Of a stretch of 64,000 bases of DNA, positions 20,715-29,256 are shown piece after piece. Within the stretch, counting starts at the first letter, position 1; each line of letters begins with the position of its first letter. Below the pieces are notes generated by a model. That model had not been told where the DNA came from, ran no database searches, and worked only from the letters and a program-made list of their open reading frames with translations. This stretch comes from Schaalia odontolytica. Its GTDB lineage: Bacteria; Actinomycetota; Actinomycetes; Actinomycetales; Actinomycetaceae. Both the position numbers and the translations under genes were made by a program. The stretch covers positions 180,992 to 244,991 of the forward strand of contig NZ_PKKM01000002.1 in assembly GCF_002847525.1 (NCBI RefSeq), in the 5' to 3' direction.

Positions 20715-21937
20715 GCCAGCCCCCCGGCAACAATGATGCGCGGCAGGTCGTCCAGCGTGGAACAGTCAAGCAGGATACCTCGGCCCAGGTCGCGGCGAGC
20801 TCGCTTGCCCTCGGCACCGATACGGATGATGGACACGGGCACATCAATGGGTGCCAGGCGGGCCAGGTGCGCCGCCTCGCTGTCACTCACCTGCGGGCCG
20901 ACAATGAGCGTGAGCGCGGAGACGCCGGGGCGCTGCGCCACGGCCTCGCGAACGCGCAGGGGAAGATCCCCAAAGGAGCGCGACGAGACCTCGGACAGCG
21001 CGTCGAGCATCCGCATCGCGTGACCGGAGGGGAGCCAGGACTCCGTCGTCGTCAGCGACACGGGACGCGACTCGCGCAGGTTCGCCAGGCCCAGCGATCC
21101 CGCGACCGATACCGCGGTCTCGAAGGAGTCGTGATCCCAGGCGTCGCGGGACGTGTCCAGGACGATGACGTGGTGGGAGCGGTGCGTCTCCTCGTACTGG
21201 CGCACGATGAGCTTGCCGAGGCGCGCGGTGGACTGCCAGTGCACGGCGCGTCGGTCATCGCCCGGCTCGTAGTCGCGCAGGGCATGGAAGGACACGTCGG
21301 AGCTGGACAGCTTGCCGGTGGACACGCCCTCGACGTCCAGCTGGAAGCCTGTCGCGTCGAAAGGCACGCGCACGGTGCGCGGATGCACGTGCAGGACGAC
21401 AGGCTCGTCCCACATACGCACGCGACGCAGCAGGCCCAGCGCATCCGAGCGCACGGCTCGCGCGGGCCCGATGTTGATGAGTCCGCGGTGACGCGAAGAG
21501 ATCAGGAACATCTCGTCCCAGGTCTCGTGCGCACCCAGCGGCGGCACGACGAATTCACCGGTCCCCGAGCCGATCGGCAGCTCGATGATGCCCGAACGCA
21601 CCGAGCGTGAGCGCTCGTTGCGCACCGAAATCTCGCCGACGGCCGTTTGGCCTGCGACGATGCGCTCGTTCGGCACGCGGATCGACACGAGGTGCGGGGG
21701 ACGCCAGGCGACGCGCAGCGCCGCGATCAACAGCGCGACGGCACCCGCGAGCGCGCAGGCGAGGGCCTCGACCCATTCGAGCGTGACCGCGATTGCCAGG
21801 CCCGCAATGATGAAGATGATGACCGCCCAGCCGATCGGCGTAACCGCCGAGGCGAGGGCTTTCAGGGGATGCGAAGGACCGGCCTTCGCCCTGCGGGGCG
21901 AGACCATCGTGGGGGTGTCCGTACGCGTCCCTGTCAT
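20711..21937 (-). CDS. DUF58 domain protein
   Basis: 408 residues. Two membrane segments (roughly residues 30-75) precede a cytoplasmic DUF58 domain with the hallmark LRDYEPGDDRRAVHWQSTAR; DUF58 proteins have a vWA-like fold and are encoded with MoxR ATPases. The start at 21937 lies 20 nt after the MoxR stop; an in-frame upstream extension would overlap moxR and is rejected. In this cluster it probably serves as the adaptor that MoxR remodels, linked to assembly or regulation of the Ig/FN3 surface protein and the transglutaminase-like protein; that is inference from conserved gene order. Confidence 0.88.
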   Translation of the reverse strand: MTGTRTDTPTMVSPRRAKAGPSHPLKALASAVTPIGWAVIIFIIAGLAIAVTLEWVEALACALAGAVALLIAALRVAWRPPHLVSIRVPNERIVAGQTAVGEISVRNERSRSVRSGIIELPIGSGTGEFVVPPLGAHETWDEMFLISSRHRGLINIGPARAVRSDALGLLRRVRMWDEPVVLHVHPRTVRVPFDATGFQLDVEGVSTGKLSSSDVSFHALRDYEPGDDRRAVHWQSTARLGKLIVRQYEETHRSHHVIVLDTSRDAWDHDSFETAVSVAGSLGLANLRESRPVSLTTTESWLPSGHAMRMLDALSEVSSRSFGDLPLRVREAVAQRPGVSALTLIVGPQVSDSEAAHLARLAPIDVPVSIIRIGAEGKRARRDLGRGILLDCSTLDDLPRIIVAGGLA

Positions 21938-21957
21938 CGTTGTGTCCGGATGGATCC

Positions 21958-22923
21958 TTACGCGCCGACCGCGGGAGCGGGCACGGAGGTCAGGGCACGC
22001 TGGATGACGCCCTCGGCGGTCGCGCCGGAGAACGCGGCGTCGGGGTCGACGATAACGCGGTGGGCCCACACGGGCACGGCCAGGGCCTTGATGTCGTCGG
22101 GCAGGACGAAGTTACGTCCCTGCGCGGCCGCCCACACGCGGGCGCAGCGCACCATACCGATGGCGCCACGGGTGGACACACCCAGCAGCGAGGACTCGTC
22201 CTCACGGGTGGCTTCCGCCAGCGCGGCCACGTAGTCGAGGACAGCGCGGTCCGTGTGGTTCGCCGAGGCCAGGGAGGCCCAGGCCACGATGTCCTGACCG
22301 CTGACGATGGGGCGCAGGTTCTTCGAACGGTCCGGGGAGGCGGAGCCGTCGAGGACGTCGATCATGGCGCTACGCGAGGGGTAGCCGATAGAGGTCTTCA
22401 TGAGGAATCGGTCCAGCTGGGCCTCGGGCAGCGGGTAGGTGCCGGCCTGCTCGACGGGGTTCTGGGTCGCGATTACCATGAAGGGCTGGGGGGCGGGGCG
22501 GCGCACGCCGTCGACCGTCACCTGGGCCTCTTCCATGACCTCCAGAAGCGCGGACTGGGTCTTGGGCGAGGCACGGTTGATCTCGTCGGCCAGGACGATC
22601 TCCGCGAAGACGGGGCCGGCGTGGAAGACCCACTCGCCCGTCTTCTGGTTGAACATGTTCACGCCGGTGATGTCCGAGGGCAGCAGGTCCGGGGTGAACT
22701 GGATGCGCGAGTGCGTGCCGTCGATGACGGCACTGATGGCGCGCGCCAGGGCGGTCTTACCGGTGCCGGGAGCGTCCTCGAGCAGGAGGTGGCCGCCGGC
22801 GAACATCGTCGTCAGAGCGAGTCGCACGGCCTGGCGCTTGTCCAGGACCGCCACGGACACGCCGTCGACGAGGCCCTTGAAGACCTGGGCGAACCTGGTT
22901 GCATCCTCAATGGAAAGGGTCAT
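21958..22923 (-). CDS. MoxR-family AAA+ ATPase
   Basis: 321 residues. Walker A APGTGKTA (51-58), Walker B VLADEIN (110-116), sensor and arginine-finger regions (VIATQNPVEQAGTYPLPEAQLDRF) typical of MoxR proteins, which act as chaperones assembling or activating membrane or surface complexes. The gene follows the Ig/FN3 gene by 33 nt and precedes DUF58 and the transglutaminase-like gene, a conserved set in actinobacteria. The ATG has AAGG about 8 nt upstream. Confidence 0.94.
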   Translation of the reverse strand: MTLSIEDATRFAQVFKGLVDGVSVAVLDKRQAVRLALTTMFAGGHLLLEDAPGTGKTALARAISAVIDGTHSRIQFTPDLLPSDITGVNMFNQKTGEWVFHAGPVFAEIVLADEINRASPKTQSALLEVMEEAQVTVDGVRRPAPQPFMVIATQNPVEQAGTYPLPEAQLDRFLMKTSIGYPSRSAMIDVLDGSASPDRSKNLRPIVSGQDIVAWASLASANHTDRAVLDYVAALAEATREDESSLLGVSTRGAIGMVRCARVWAAAQGRNFVLPDDIKALAVPVWAHRVIVDPDAAFSGATAEGVIQRALTSVPAPAVGA

Positions 22924-22956
22924 GTTTCTACCTTTTGTTGTGTGGCGGGGGGTGGT

Positions 22957-25900
22957 CTATTCGGCGCGACAGGCGGTGACGGGGTGCTTGGCCAGGAGCT
23001 CTGCCGCCGTCGTGGCCTCGGTCAGGATACCCGTAACTTGGGGGTTATCCCGCGAGAAGCGGAACTCGGTGATGGTCGCGGGGCGTCCGGTCTTGACGCT
23101 GCACACGATGGTGACATCGGATTGGAACTTCTGGGCGTTCACGGCGTGCAGCGTCATCGAGCCGCACTCCTGCCCGTTTCCGCAGGCCATCTTCCCTTCG
23201 AAGGTCGCGTCAATGCTGGTGGGTTGTTCGGCGGTCCTGAACGTGGTCCTCACCTCGCGATGCTGCCCCTTAGTACCGGTGACCTGGACGACTAGCGTGA
23301 GGTCACGGCCGGGCGGGAGGTCACCGGCCCACCAATCGGTGAGCGGACCAACCACGGTCTGCTTGGTCGTTCCTTCCAATTCCGCGATCCAGATCTCGGT
23401 CTTGGCGATCGTCACGCCGCTAGGAGTATTCAATTTTGCACTCACCGACGTGCCACTGACGCTGGTCTGAACCACGAAGGTCGGGATCTGATCCCCGGCG
23501 TCACCGCCGCCGCCGTCGCGCTGGCCGTTGCCGACGACGCCGGAGGCGGCCGTGGTGGGACCCCACACGAAGGAGCCATCATCCTTCTTACCGCGCTGGC
23601 AGAAGTAGTAGGTCATCGTGGCTCCGGCCGTAAGAGTACCGATATTGAAGTCCTCCATACCCACTTCGTTCGCACTCGCGTTACACCCATTGGGGTCATG
23701 CGTGTAGAACAGGGTCAGGTCGGCGGCCTTGAAGCCGTTGCCTTCCTTCACCCTCGCGCCATAGACGCTCAGCTTGCCCCACTCATTGTTGATGGGCGTG
23801 CGCACGTTGGGCGCATCGGGAGCAACCGGGATCGTCTTGGGAGGAGCGAGGTCCTCGTGGACGAGCGCCGGAATGACGTAGCCCGGGGAGGTCGCCGTGT
23901 CGCCGTTCTTGTTGCTGACGGTCACGTAGGCGGTGAGGGCCGTGCCGTAGGGGACCGTCATCTGGGTACTGGTCTGGCCCCCCGGGACCTTCTTCGTCAT
24001 GCCGTTGACCGACACGACCGTCTCGCCCCATTCGGCGCTGCCGGAACTACCCAGGGACCAGGTGATGGTGAGCAGAGCTCCGTTGCCATCGCGCTGCTGG
24101 ATCGTGTTGCCGTTCGTGATAGTCGGCTGATCGGGGCCGACGCGCGGAGCCGTCGGGATCGCCTGAGCGCCGGACGATGCCGGGGAGTCACCCCTGGCGT
24201 TGCGCGCGACGACCGTCACCGTGTAGTTCTCGCCGTTGCGCAGGCCCGAGATGGTGCACGACGTGTCACCACCGGTCGTGCTGCAGCTGGCGGCCGGGCC
24301 GTTAGCGGTCGACGCGGTGACCGTGTAGCCGGTGATCGGCGAACCGTTCTCGGCGGGCGCGGTCCACGACACGTCGATCGTGGTGTTTCCGGCCGTCACC
24401 GTGGGCTTAGCAGGCTGACTCGGCGCCCCGGAGATGCTCACCGAGCTGGATGCGGAATGCGCGGACTCACCGATGGCGTTCACAGCGGTCACGGTGTAGG
24501 TGTAGGAGCGTCCCACGGTCAGTCCACTCACGACACACACGGTGGACGAACAGTCGGCGACCTTCGTGCCGGTGGCGTCGTAGAGGCGGTAACCGGTGAT
24601 CTGAGAGCCGTTCGAGGCCGGCGCGCTGAACGTCACCCGCGCCGCGTTGGTCCCCACGGCCTCGGCCTGGACGTTCGTCGGCGCATCCGGCTTGCCCGTC
24701 ACGGTCACCGTGATCGTGCCCTGCACGACGCGCGAAGGATCGCCGAGCTTGTCGTTGACCTGGTAGCCCACGGAGATCGTGCCCGCAGAGCGCGGGGTCA
24801 CCATGACCGACGTCCCAGAGGATGCGATGTCCGCGTCACCGAGGGAGACTGCGGCTCCGACAAGAGAGATCGGCGTGTCCGGGAAGGGGTTGGTGGCGCG
24901 CGAGGCAACGTCGACGATGACGGTCTCCCCGACCTTCGCATTCACGGAGTAGGGGGGCACCTGGATGCGTGGCTTCGTCGTCGTCACGATCTCGACGGGG
25001 ATCGAGGCGTTAACGGTGTTGCCCTGCTCGTCGGTGACACTCACGGCGATGGAACCGGCGGATCCAGCGGTCGCCTCCTCGGGGGCGGAAACCGTCAGGA
25101 CGGTGCCGTCGAGGCTTGCGCTCACGGAGCTGGGAGCGGATCCCATCGCGTAGGTGAAGGTCGAGGCATCAGTACCCTCGGGGTCACGCACGGCGAGCGC
25201 GAGGTTCTGGGTGACGGCACTGCCGCCGGCCTCGACGCGGATCGCGGTCGGGGCGAAGGTGGGCGGCTGGTTCGTCGTGGCCTTGATGCGCACGGGCAGC
25301 GACAGCGAGGCACTCAGCGTGCCCGCGTCGTCGGCGTCGCCGTCCGCGACCTGAATGAGGAACGCGGAGTTGCCGCCGAACGTGGCGGTCGCAGTCAGGG
25401 TCAGCTGCGTCGACGAGTCGGCCACGACGGAGTCCAGGCCGGTCTGGATGACCGGGGACGTTCCATCGACGAGGCGGGGGCTGCGGCCCGCTCGGGTCAC
25501 GACGTAGTCCGACAGGTTAATCGTGCGCGAGGTGCCCGCGTCCATCTCGATGGGCAGGCCTGCGGCGCTGAGGAAGGGCGCGGTGGTGTCGCGTCCGGGC
25601 ACGTTCACGACGGCAGAGTTGGTCTGACCGTCGCGGTCGGTGATCGTGTACACGACGAGGCGCAGGGTGTCGGTGACCGGGATCAGCAGGTCGGATCCAT
25701 CCACGGAGACGCCCGATTCTGCGGTCGTCACGGACAGCTCGTCGATACTGCCGTCGGGGTCCTCGTCGTTCTCCAGGACCTTGACGCGCACGGCGGAGCC
25801 GTCGGTGGGCAGGTCTTCGTAGGCGACGTAGTCGTCGCGTGCGATCGGAGCCTTCAGGGGCGCGTCATCCTGCACGAACACCGTCACGGTGCCACGTGCG

Positions 25901-28900
25901 GAGCCGCCGCGGCCGTCGCTCACCGTGTAGGAAACCAGGTAGGTTCCAGCCTGCGAGGGCGTGCGGATCTGCAGCGTCGAGGAGGAACGGACCTGCGGGT
26001 CGAGCTCGGGAGTGGCCGTCTCGAGGCCGTTTTCCTCCAGGGTGAGGGAGTCACCGTCGGGATCAACGTCGTTGGACAGGACGTTCACGGTCACCATGCG
26101 GTCCGGTCGCGTAAGAACGGTGTCAGGCACGGCCACCGGGTTCTGGTTGAGAGAGGGGGCCGCGGAGATCGCGACTCGCACGCGAGCGGAGGCCCGTCCA
26201 CCCTGGCGGTCGACGACCGTGTAGGTGAAGGAGTCTGTGCCGGAGGCATTCTGGTTCGGCGTGTATTCGATCCAGGTCGCCTTCGCGGTGGCGCTGCCCT
26301 TCTGCGGCGAGGAGTCGAGGCCCGTGAGGTTCACGGAGTCGCCGTCGGGATCAATGCCGTCGAGGGTGACCGGGATGCGCGTCGTCTGGCCTGCGGCAGC
26401 CCATGCGCTGATGTCGCGGGGGCGCGGAGGCTGGTTCTGATCGGAAGCGGCGAGCACCTCGAAGGTGACCGTACTCGACGCGCGGTTGCCCGCGGAGTCG
26501 ATGACCGAGTAGGTGACGTCCATGATGCCGGGGGTCGCCCCGGCCTCGAGGCGCACCTGGTTTCCGGTCACGAAGGGGGTGCCGAGGGCGCCCGTCGGGT
26601 CGTACCCGAGCGTCGGCTCGACCTGCAGGTTCAGGCCGGCGGGGGAACGGTCGTTCGACAGGACCGACACGGTGCCCACGTCGCCGACGCGCACCTTGGC
26701 GCGGTCGGGCTTGAGCACGGGCGGCAGGTCGGAGCGATCGGCAGCGCCGGGAATCACCATGACGTCCGCGGTGGCCTCGCCTTGGCCGTTGGAGACCGTG
26801 TAGGAGAAGGTCGCGGTGCGGTCGAGGCCGGAAGGGGCGGTCACGCGCAGCAGGTGACGATCAATGAGAGCGACCTCGAGGCCGGGAGCGTTCTCAGCGT
26901 TGACCGATGTGATGGACAGCAGGCCGCCCGCGGGGTCGTAGTCGTTACCGAGCGGAGCCACCAGGACGGAGCCGCCCTGAGGCAGCACGGCCGTGTCGTT
27001 CTCGGCGACCGGGGGCAGCGTGGACGCGGCCACGACCTCGACGCGGATGATGCCCAGCGTCGTCGCGATGCCGTCGGAGACGGTGTAGGCGAAGGAGTAG
27101 GAACCCGCCGCGGTCGCGCGGAAGTCAATCGTGCCACGGTCCAGGTCCGGCGAGATCGTCGCGCCCGCCGGGGCACCCGAGACGGCGGCGAGGCTCAGCG
27201 GATCGCCGTTGGGGTCGGTGTCATTCTTGAGGGGATCAAGGGTGACGGTCTCGCCGGGGTGTGCCTGGAAGAGGTCGCCATTCGCCGAAGGAGGCAGGTT
27301 TCCGGCCTCCTGGACGGTCACGATGAGCTCGCCACGCGTCTCCGCGCCCTGGTCGTCCGCAACCGTCAGGACAACGGTCTTCGGGCCGGGCGCACTTCCT
27401 TCATCGGTGAGCGTCAGGGAACCGTCCTCACTGAAGGACGCACCCAGCCCCTCCGGGGCCTCCGCGTTCTTCAGGTAGATCGGGTCGCCGTCGGGGTCGC
27501 GCCAGTCGCTCAGCGCCTGGTACTGGATCTGCGCACCCGCGCCGATCTTGACGGTCGATGCGCGCACCTGAGTCGGTGCCGCATTCTGGCTATAGGGGTG
27601 AATCGTCACCTGCACGCGGGCAGCCGCTGATGCCTGGCCGTCAGAGGCCTCGTAGGAGAAGGACGTCGAGCCGGTCTGGGTGTCCTCGACCCCGGTGATC
27701 TGCAGGGCACGACCGCTGCGCGCCACGGTGATCGACCCCCAGTCGGGAGCGCTGGTCGGGGACGCCGTCAGGACGTCTCCGTCCAGGTCGGAGTCGTTAT
27801 CAAGGACGGGAAGGATCGTCGAACGCCCGGGGCGGATACCGAATTCATCATCCACGGCCTCGGGCGGAGTGTTTTCCTCGCGCTGCTGCGGGTCGGCAAC
27901 CTCGTTCGTGAGTTCGGGGCTGTCCTCTTCTTCCTCGGTTTCCTCGAGCTCGTTCTCGACCTCGTCCCAGTTGTCCATAAGGACCATGTTCGAGTCGGGC
28001 AGCCACACGCTGCCCTGCGCAACATCGTTGAGAACGATGGCCTTGCGATTGGTGCGGAAGACGATCTCGCGCGCGCTCGTGAGGGTGTCGACGACCATCT
28101 GCCTGTTGGCGGAGGGGTCGTCGCACGCGCGCATGTAGGCGCCCGACACGCTCCACGCGCCGTACGCGCAGCCTTCGTGGCGAACCGGGGCGGCGGGGGT
28201 ACCGCTGACGCCACCCTCGGTGGAGGGAGTGATCGTCGGAGCGCCGCCCGCCAGCGGAATCGACACGAGGGCCGAGGGCGTGGCTAGCAGGACGGAGTCC
28301 GCCTTGGGGCCAGCCTGCTGGAGGATGCCGCCTTCCTCGACACCGGCCGCGCTCAGGTTGAGCTGCTTGTTGCCCGGGAGGAAGAGGGTGTTGGATTGCG
28401 AGTCCAGGGCGACAACCTGGTCGCCGACGACGGTCACACTCAGGCGGGCGTCGGCGGGGATCCCCTCGATCTGGCCGGTCGATGTCTGGTCGACCGTTCC
28501 CTGGTGCGTCACGGTGGTCAGCGTGCCCGATGCGGACAGGGAGTAAACGGAACCGTCGAGGCCGGTCACAAAGGCGCTCGCCCCCATGTTCGAGGCGAGG
28601 GCTGCTCCCTCAGAGAGGCTCGCGGGGCTGGGGGCGGTGGCCGAGGTGGTCCACAGCGTGCCGTCGGCAGCATTAAGGACACCGAGGACGTCACCGCCCT
28701 GCATCGCGCTCGAACCAGCGGGCAGGGCCGTTGGAGAGCCGAGGGACACCTGGGTCACGTTGACGGGGGCAACGGTCAGAGAGGTGAGGTCGGAGACGGT
28801 GACGGTCTCTCCCGCCTGGCCGACGTCGAAGTTCGTGGCCTCGGTGCGCAGGGCGCCGTCGAGGATGCGGGCCTCGTAGTCGAGGTGGCCGACCATCTGC

Positions 28901-29070
28901 TTGGACTTGTTGGTCACCCAGATGCCGCCGTCGTTGACGTTGACCTGGGTCACCTCGGCGCCCTTGTAGATGACACCCGCGATGCAGAGCGCAACAACGA
29001 GCAGCACGAGGATGAACGCCGGCAGACGGCGCCTCGCACTGATCCGATTGTGTCGCGTTTTCGCGGACAT
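22957..29070 (-). CDS. Giant membrane-anchored Ig/cadherin-like and FN3 repeat surface protein
   Basis: 2037 residues from ATG 29070 (GAGAGG upstream). A basic 15-residue tail, then one membrane segment (about 16-36), so most of the chain is outside. Residues about 40-400 look like a propeller-type domain, followed by an acidic stretch (EEEEDSPE). Then come about ten or eleven Ig/cadherin-like repeats, many with NDxDxDGD calcium-binding-type loops, two clear fibronectin type III domains (SNGSQITGYRLY and ENGSPITGYTVT cores), a diverged third, and a C-terminal domain with paired cysteines. No LPXTG sorting signal is present. It corresponds to the FN3 partner of the PFNA-like cluster: probably an adhesin or envelope sensor linked to the kinase. 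Confidence 0.88.
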   Translation of the reverse strand: MSAKTRHNRISARRRLPAFILVLLVVALCIAGVIYKGAEVTQVNVNDGGIWVTNKSKQMVGHLDYEARILDGALRTEATNFDVGQAGETVTVSDLTSLTVAPVNVTQVSLGSPTALPAGSSAMQGGDVLGVLNAADGTLWTTSATAPSPASLSEGAALASNMGASAFVTGLDGSVYSLSASGTLTTVTHQGTVDQTSTGQIEGIPADARLSVTVVGDQVVALDSQSNTLFLPGNKQLNLSAAGVEEGGILQQAGPKADSVLLATPSALVSIPLAGGAPTITPSTEGGVSGTPAAPVRHEGCAYGAWSVSGAYMRACDDPSANRQMVVDTLTSAREIVFRTNRKAIVLNDVAQGSVWLPDSNMVLMDNWDEVENELEETEEEEDSPELTNEVADPQQREENTPPEAVDDEFGIRPGRSTILPVLDNDSDLDGDVLTASPTSAPDWGSITVARSGRALQITGVEDTQTGSTSFSYEASDGQASAAARVQVTIHPYSQNAAPTQVRASTVKIGAGAQIQYQALSDWRDPDGDPIYLKNAEAPEGLGASFSEDGSLTLTDEGSAPGPKTVVLTVADDQGAETRGELIVTVQEAGNLPPSANGDLFQAHPGETVTLDPLKNDTDPNGDPLSLAAVSGAPAGATISPDLDRGTIDFRATAAGSYSFAYTVSDGIATTLGIIRVEVVAASTLPPVAENDTAVLPQGGSVLVAPLGNDYDPAGGLLSITSVNAENAPGLEVALIDRHLLRVTAPSGLDRTATFSYTVSNGQGEATADVMVIPGAADRSDLPPVLKPDRAKVRVGDVGTVSVLSNDRSPAGLNLQVEPTLGYDPTGALGTPFVTGNQVRLEAGATPGIMDVTYSVIDSAGNRASSTVTFEVLAASDQNQPPRPRDISAWAAAGQTTRIPVTLDGIDPDGDSVNLTGLDSSPQKGSATAKATWIEYTPNQNASGTDSFTYTVVDRQGGRASARVRVAISAAPSLNQNPVAVPDTVLTRPDRMVTVNVLSNDVDPDGDSLTLEENGLETATPELDPQVRSSSTLQIRTPSQAGTYLVSYTVSDGRGGSARGTVTVFVQDDAPLKAPIARDDYVAYEDLPTDGSAVRVKVLENDEDPDGSIDELSVTTAESGVSVDGSDLLIPVTDTLRLVVYTITDRDGQTNSAVVNVPGRDTTAPFLSAAGLPIEMDAGTSRTINLSDYVVTRAGRSPRLVDGTSPVIQTGLDSVVADSSTQLTLTATATFGGNSAFLIQVADGDADDAGTLSASLSLPVRIKATTNQPPTFAPTAIRVEAGGSAVTQNLALAVRDPEGTDASTFTYAMGSAPSSVSASLDGTVLTVSAPEEATAGSAGSIAVSVTDEQGNTVNASIPVEIVTTTKPRIQVPPYSVNAKVGETVIVDVASRATNPFPDTPISLVGAAVSLGDADIASSGTSVMVTPRSAGTISVGYQVNDKLGDPSRVVQGTITVTVTGKPDAPTNVQAEAVGTNAARVTFSAPASNGSQITGYRLYDATGTKVADCSSTVCVVSGLTVGRSYTYTVTAVNAIGESAHSASSSVSISGAPSQPAKPTVTAGNTTIDVSWTAPAENGSPITGYTVTASTANGPAASCSTTGGDTSCTISGLRNGENYTVTVVARNARGDSPASSGAQAIPTAPRVGPDQPTITNGNTIQQRDGNGALLTITWSLGSSGSAEWGETVVSVNGMTKKVPGGQTSTQMTVPYGTALTAYVTVSNKNGDTATSPGYVIPALVHEDLAPPKTIPVAPDAPNVRTPINNEWGKLSVYGARVKEGNGFKAADLTLFYTHDPNGCNASANEVGMEDFNIGTLTAGATMTYYFCQRGKKDDGSFVWGPTTAASGVVGNGQRDGGGGDAGDQIPTFVVQTSVSGTSVSAKLNTPSGVTIAKTEIWIAELEGTTKQTVVGPLTDWWAGDLPPGRDLTLVVQVTGTKGQHREVRTTFRTAEQPTSIDATFEGKMACGNGQECGSMTLHAVNAQKFQSDVTIVCSVKTGRPATITEFRFSRDNPQVTGILTEATTAAELLAKHPVTACRAE

Positions 29071-29146
29071 ATGGCCTCTCTCGATCGGTGAGCAGTACCC
29101 CAGAAATAGTGTGACACGACTACACCGCATACTAATAGTTAACGAG

Positions 29147-29175
29147 AATCTATCAGATGTGCGATTACTTGACAA
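29147..29175 (-). promoter_or_regulatory. Promoter of the Ig/FN3-MoxR-kinase cluster
   Basis: On the minus strand TTGTCA (29175-29170) and TAGATT (29152-29147) with a 17-bp spacer, giving a leader of about 70 nt before the ATG at 29070. Confidence 0.6.
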
Positions 29176-29177
29176 CT

Positions 29178-29214
29178 AGAGGGTGGCCCATCGCTGTGCG
29201 ACGGGCCACCCTCT
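29178..29214 (-). terminator. clpC terminator hairpin
   Basis: AGAGGGTGGCCC (29178-29189) pairs with GGGCCACCCTCT (29203-29214), 43 nt past the clpC stop and next to the promoter of the following cluster. Confidence 0.85.
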
Positions 29215-29256
29215 CAAAGTGACTGGTTTGTCAGTCGAAGATAATTGGCGAGTAAA

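Noticed and set aside
23698..27630. A 1310-codon open frame on the plus strand across the Ig/FN3 gene
   Set aside because: Antisense shadow of repeats in the real minus-strand gene; Arg/Gly/His-rich with no domain.
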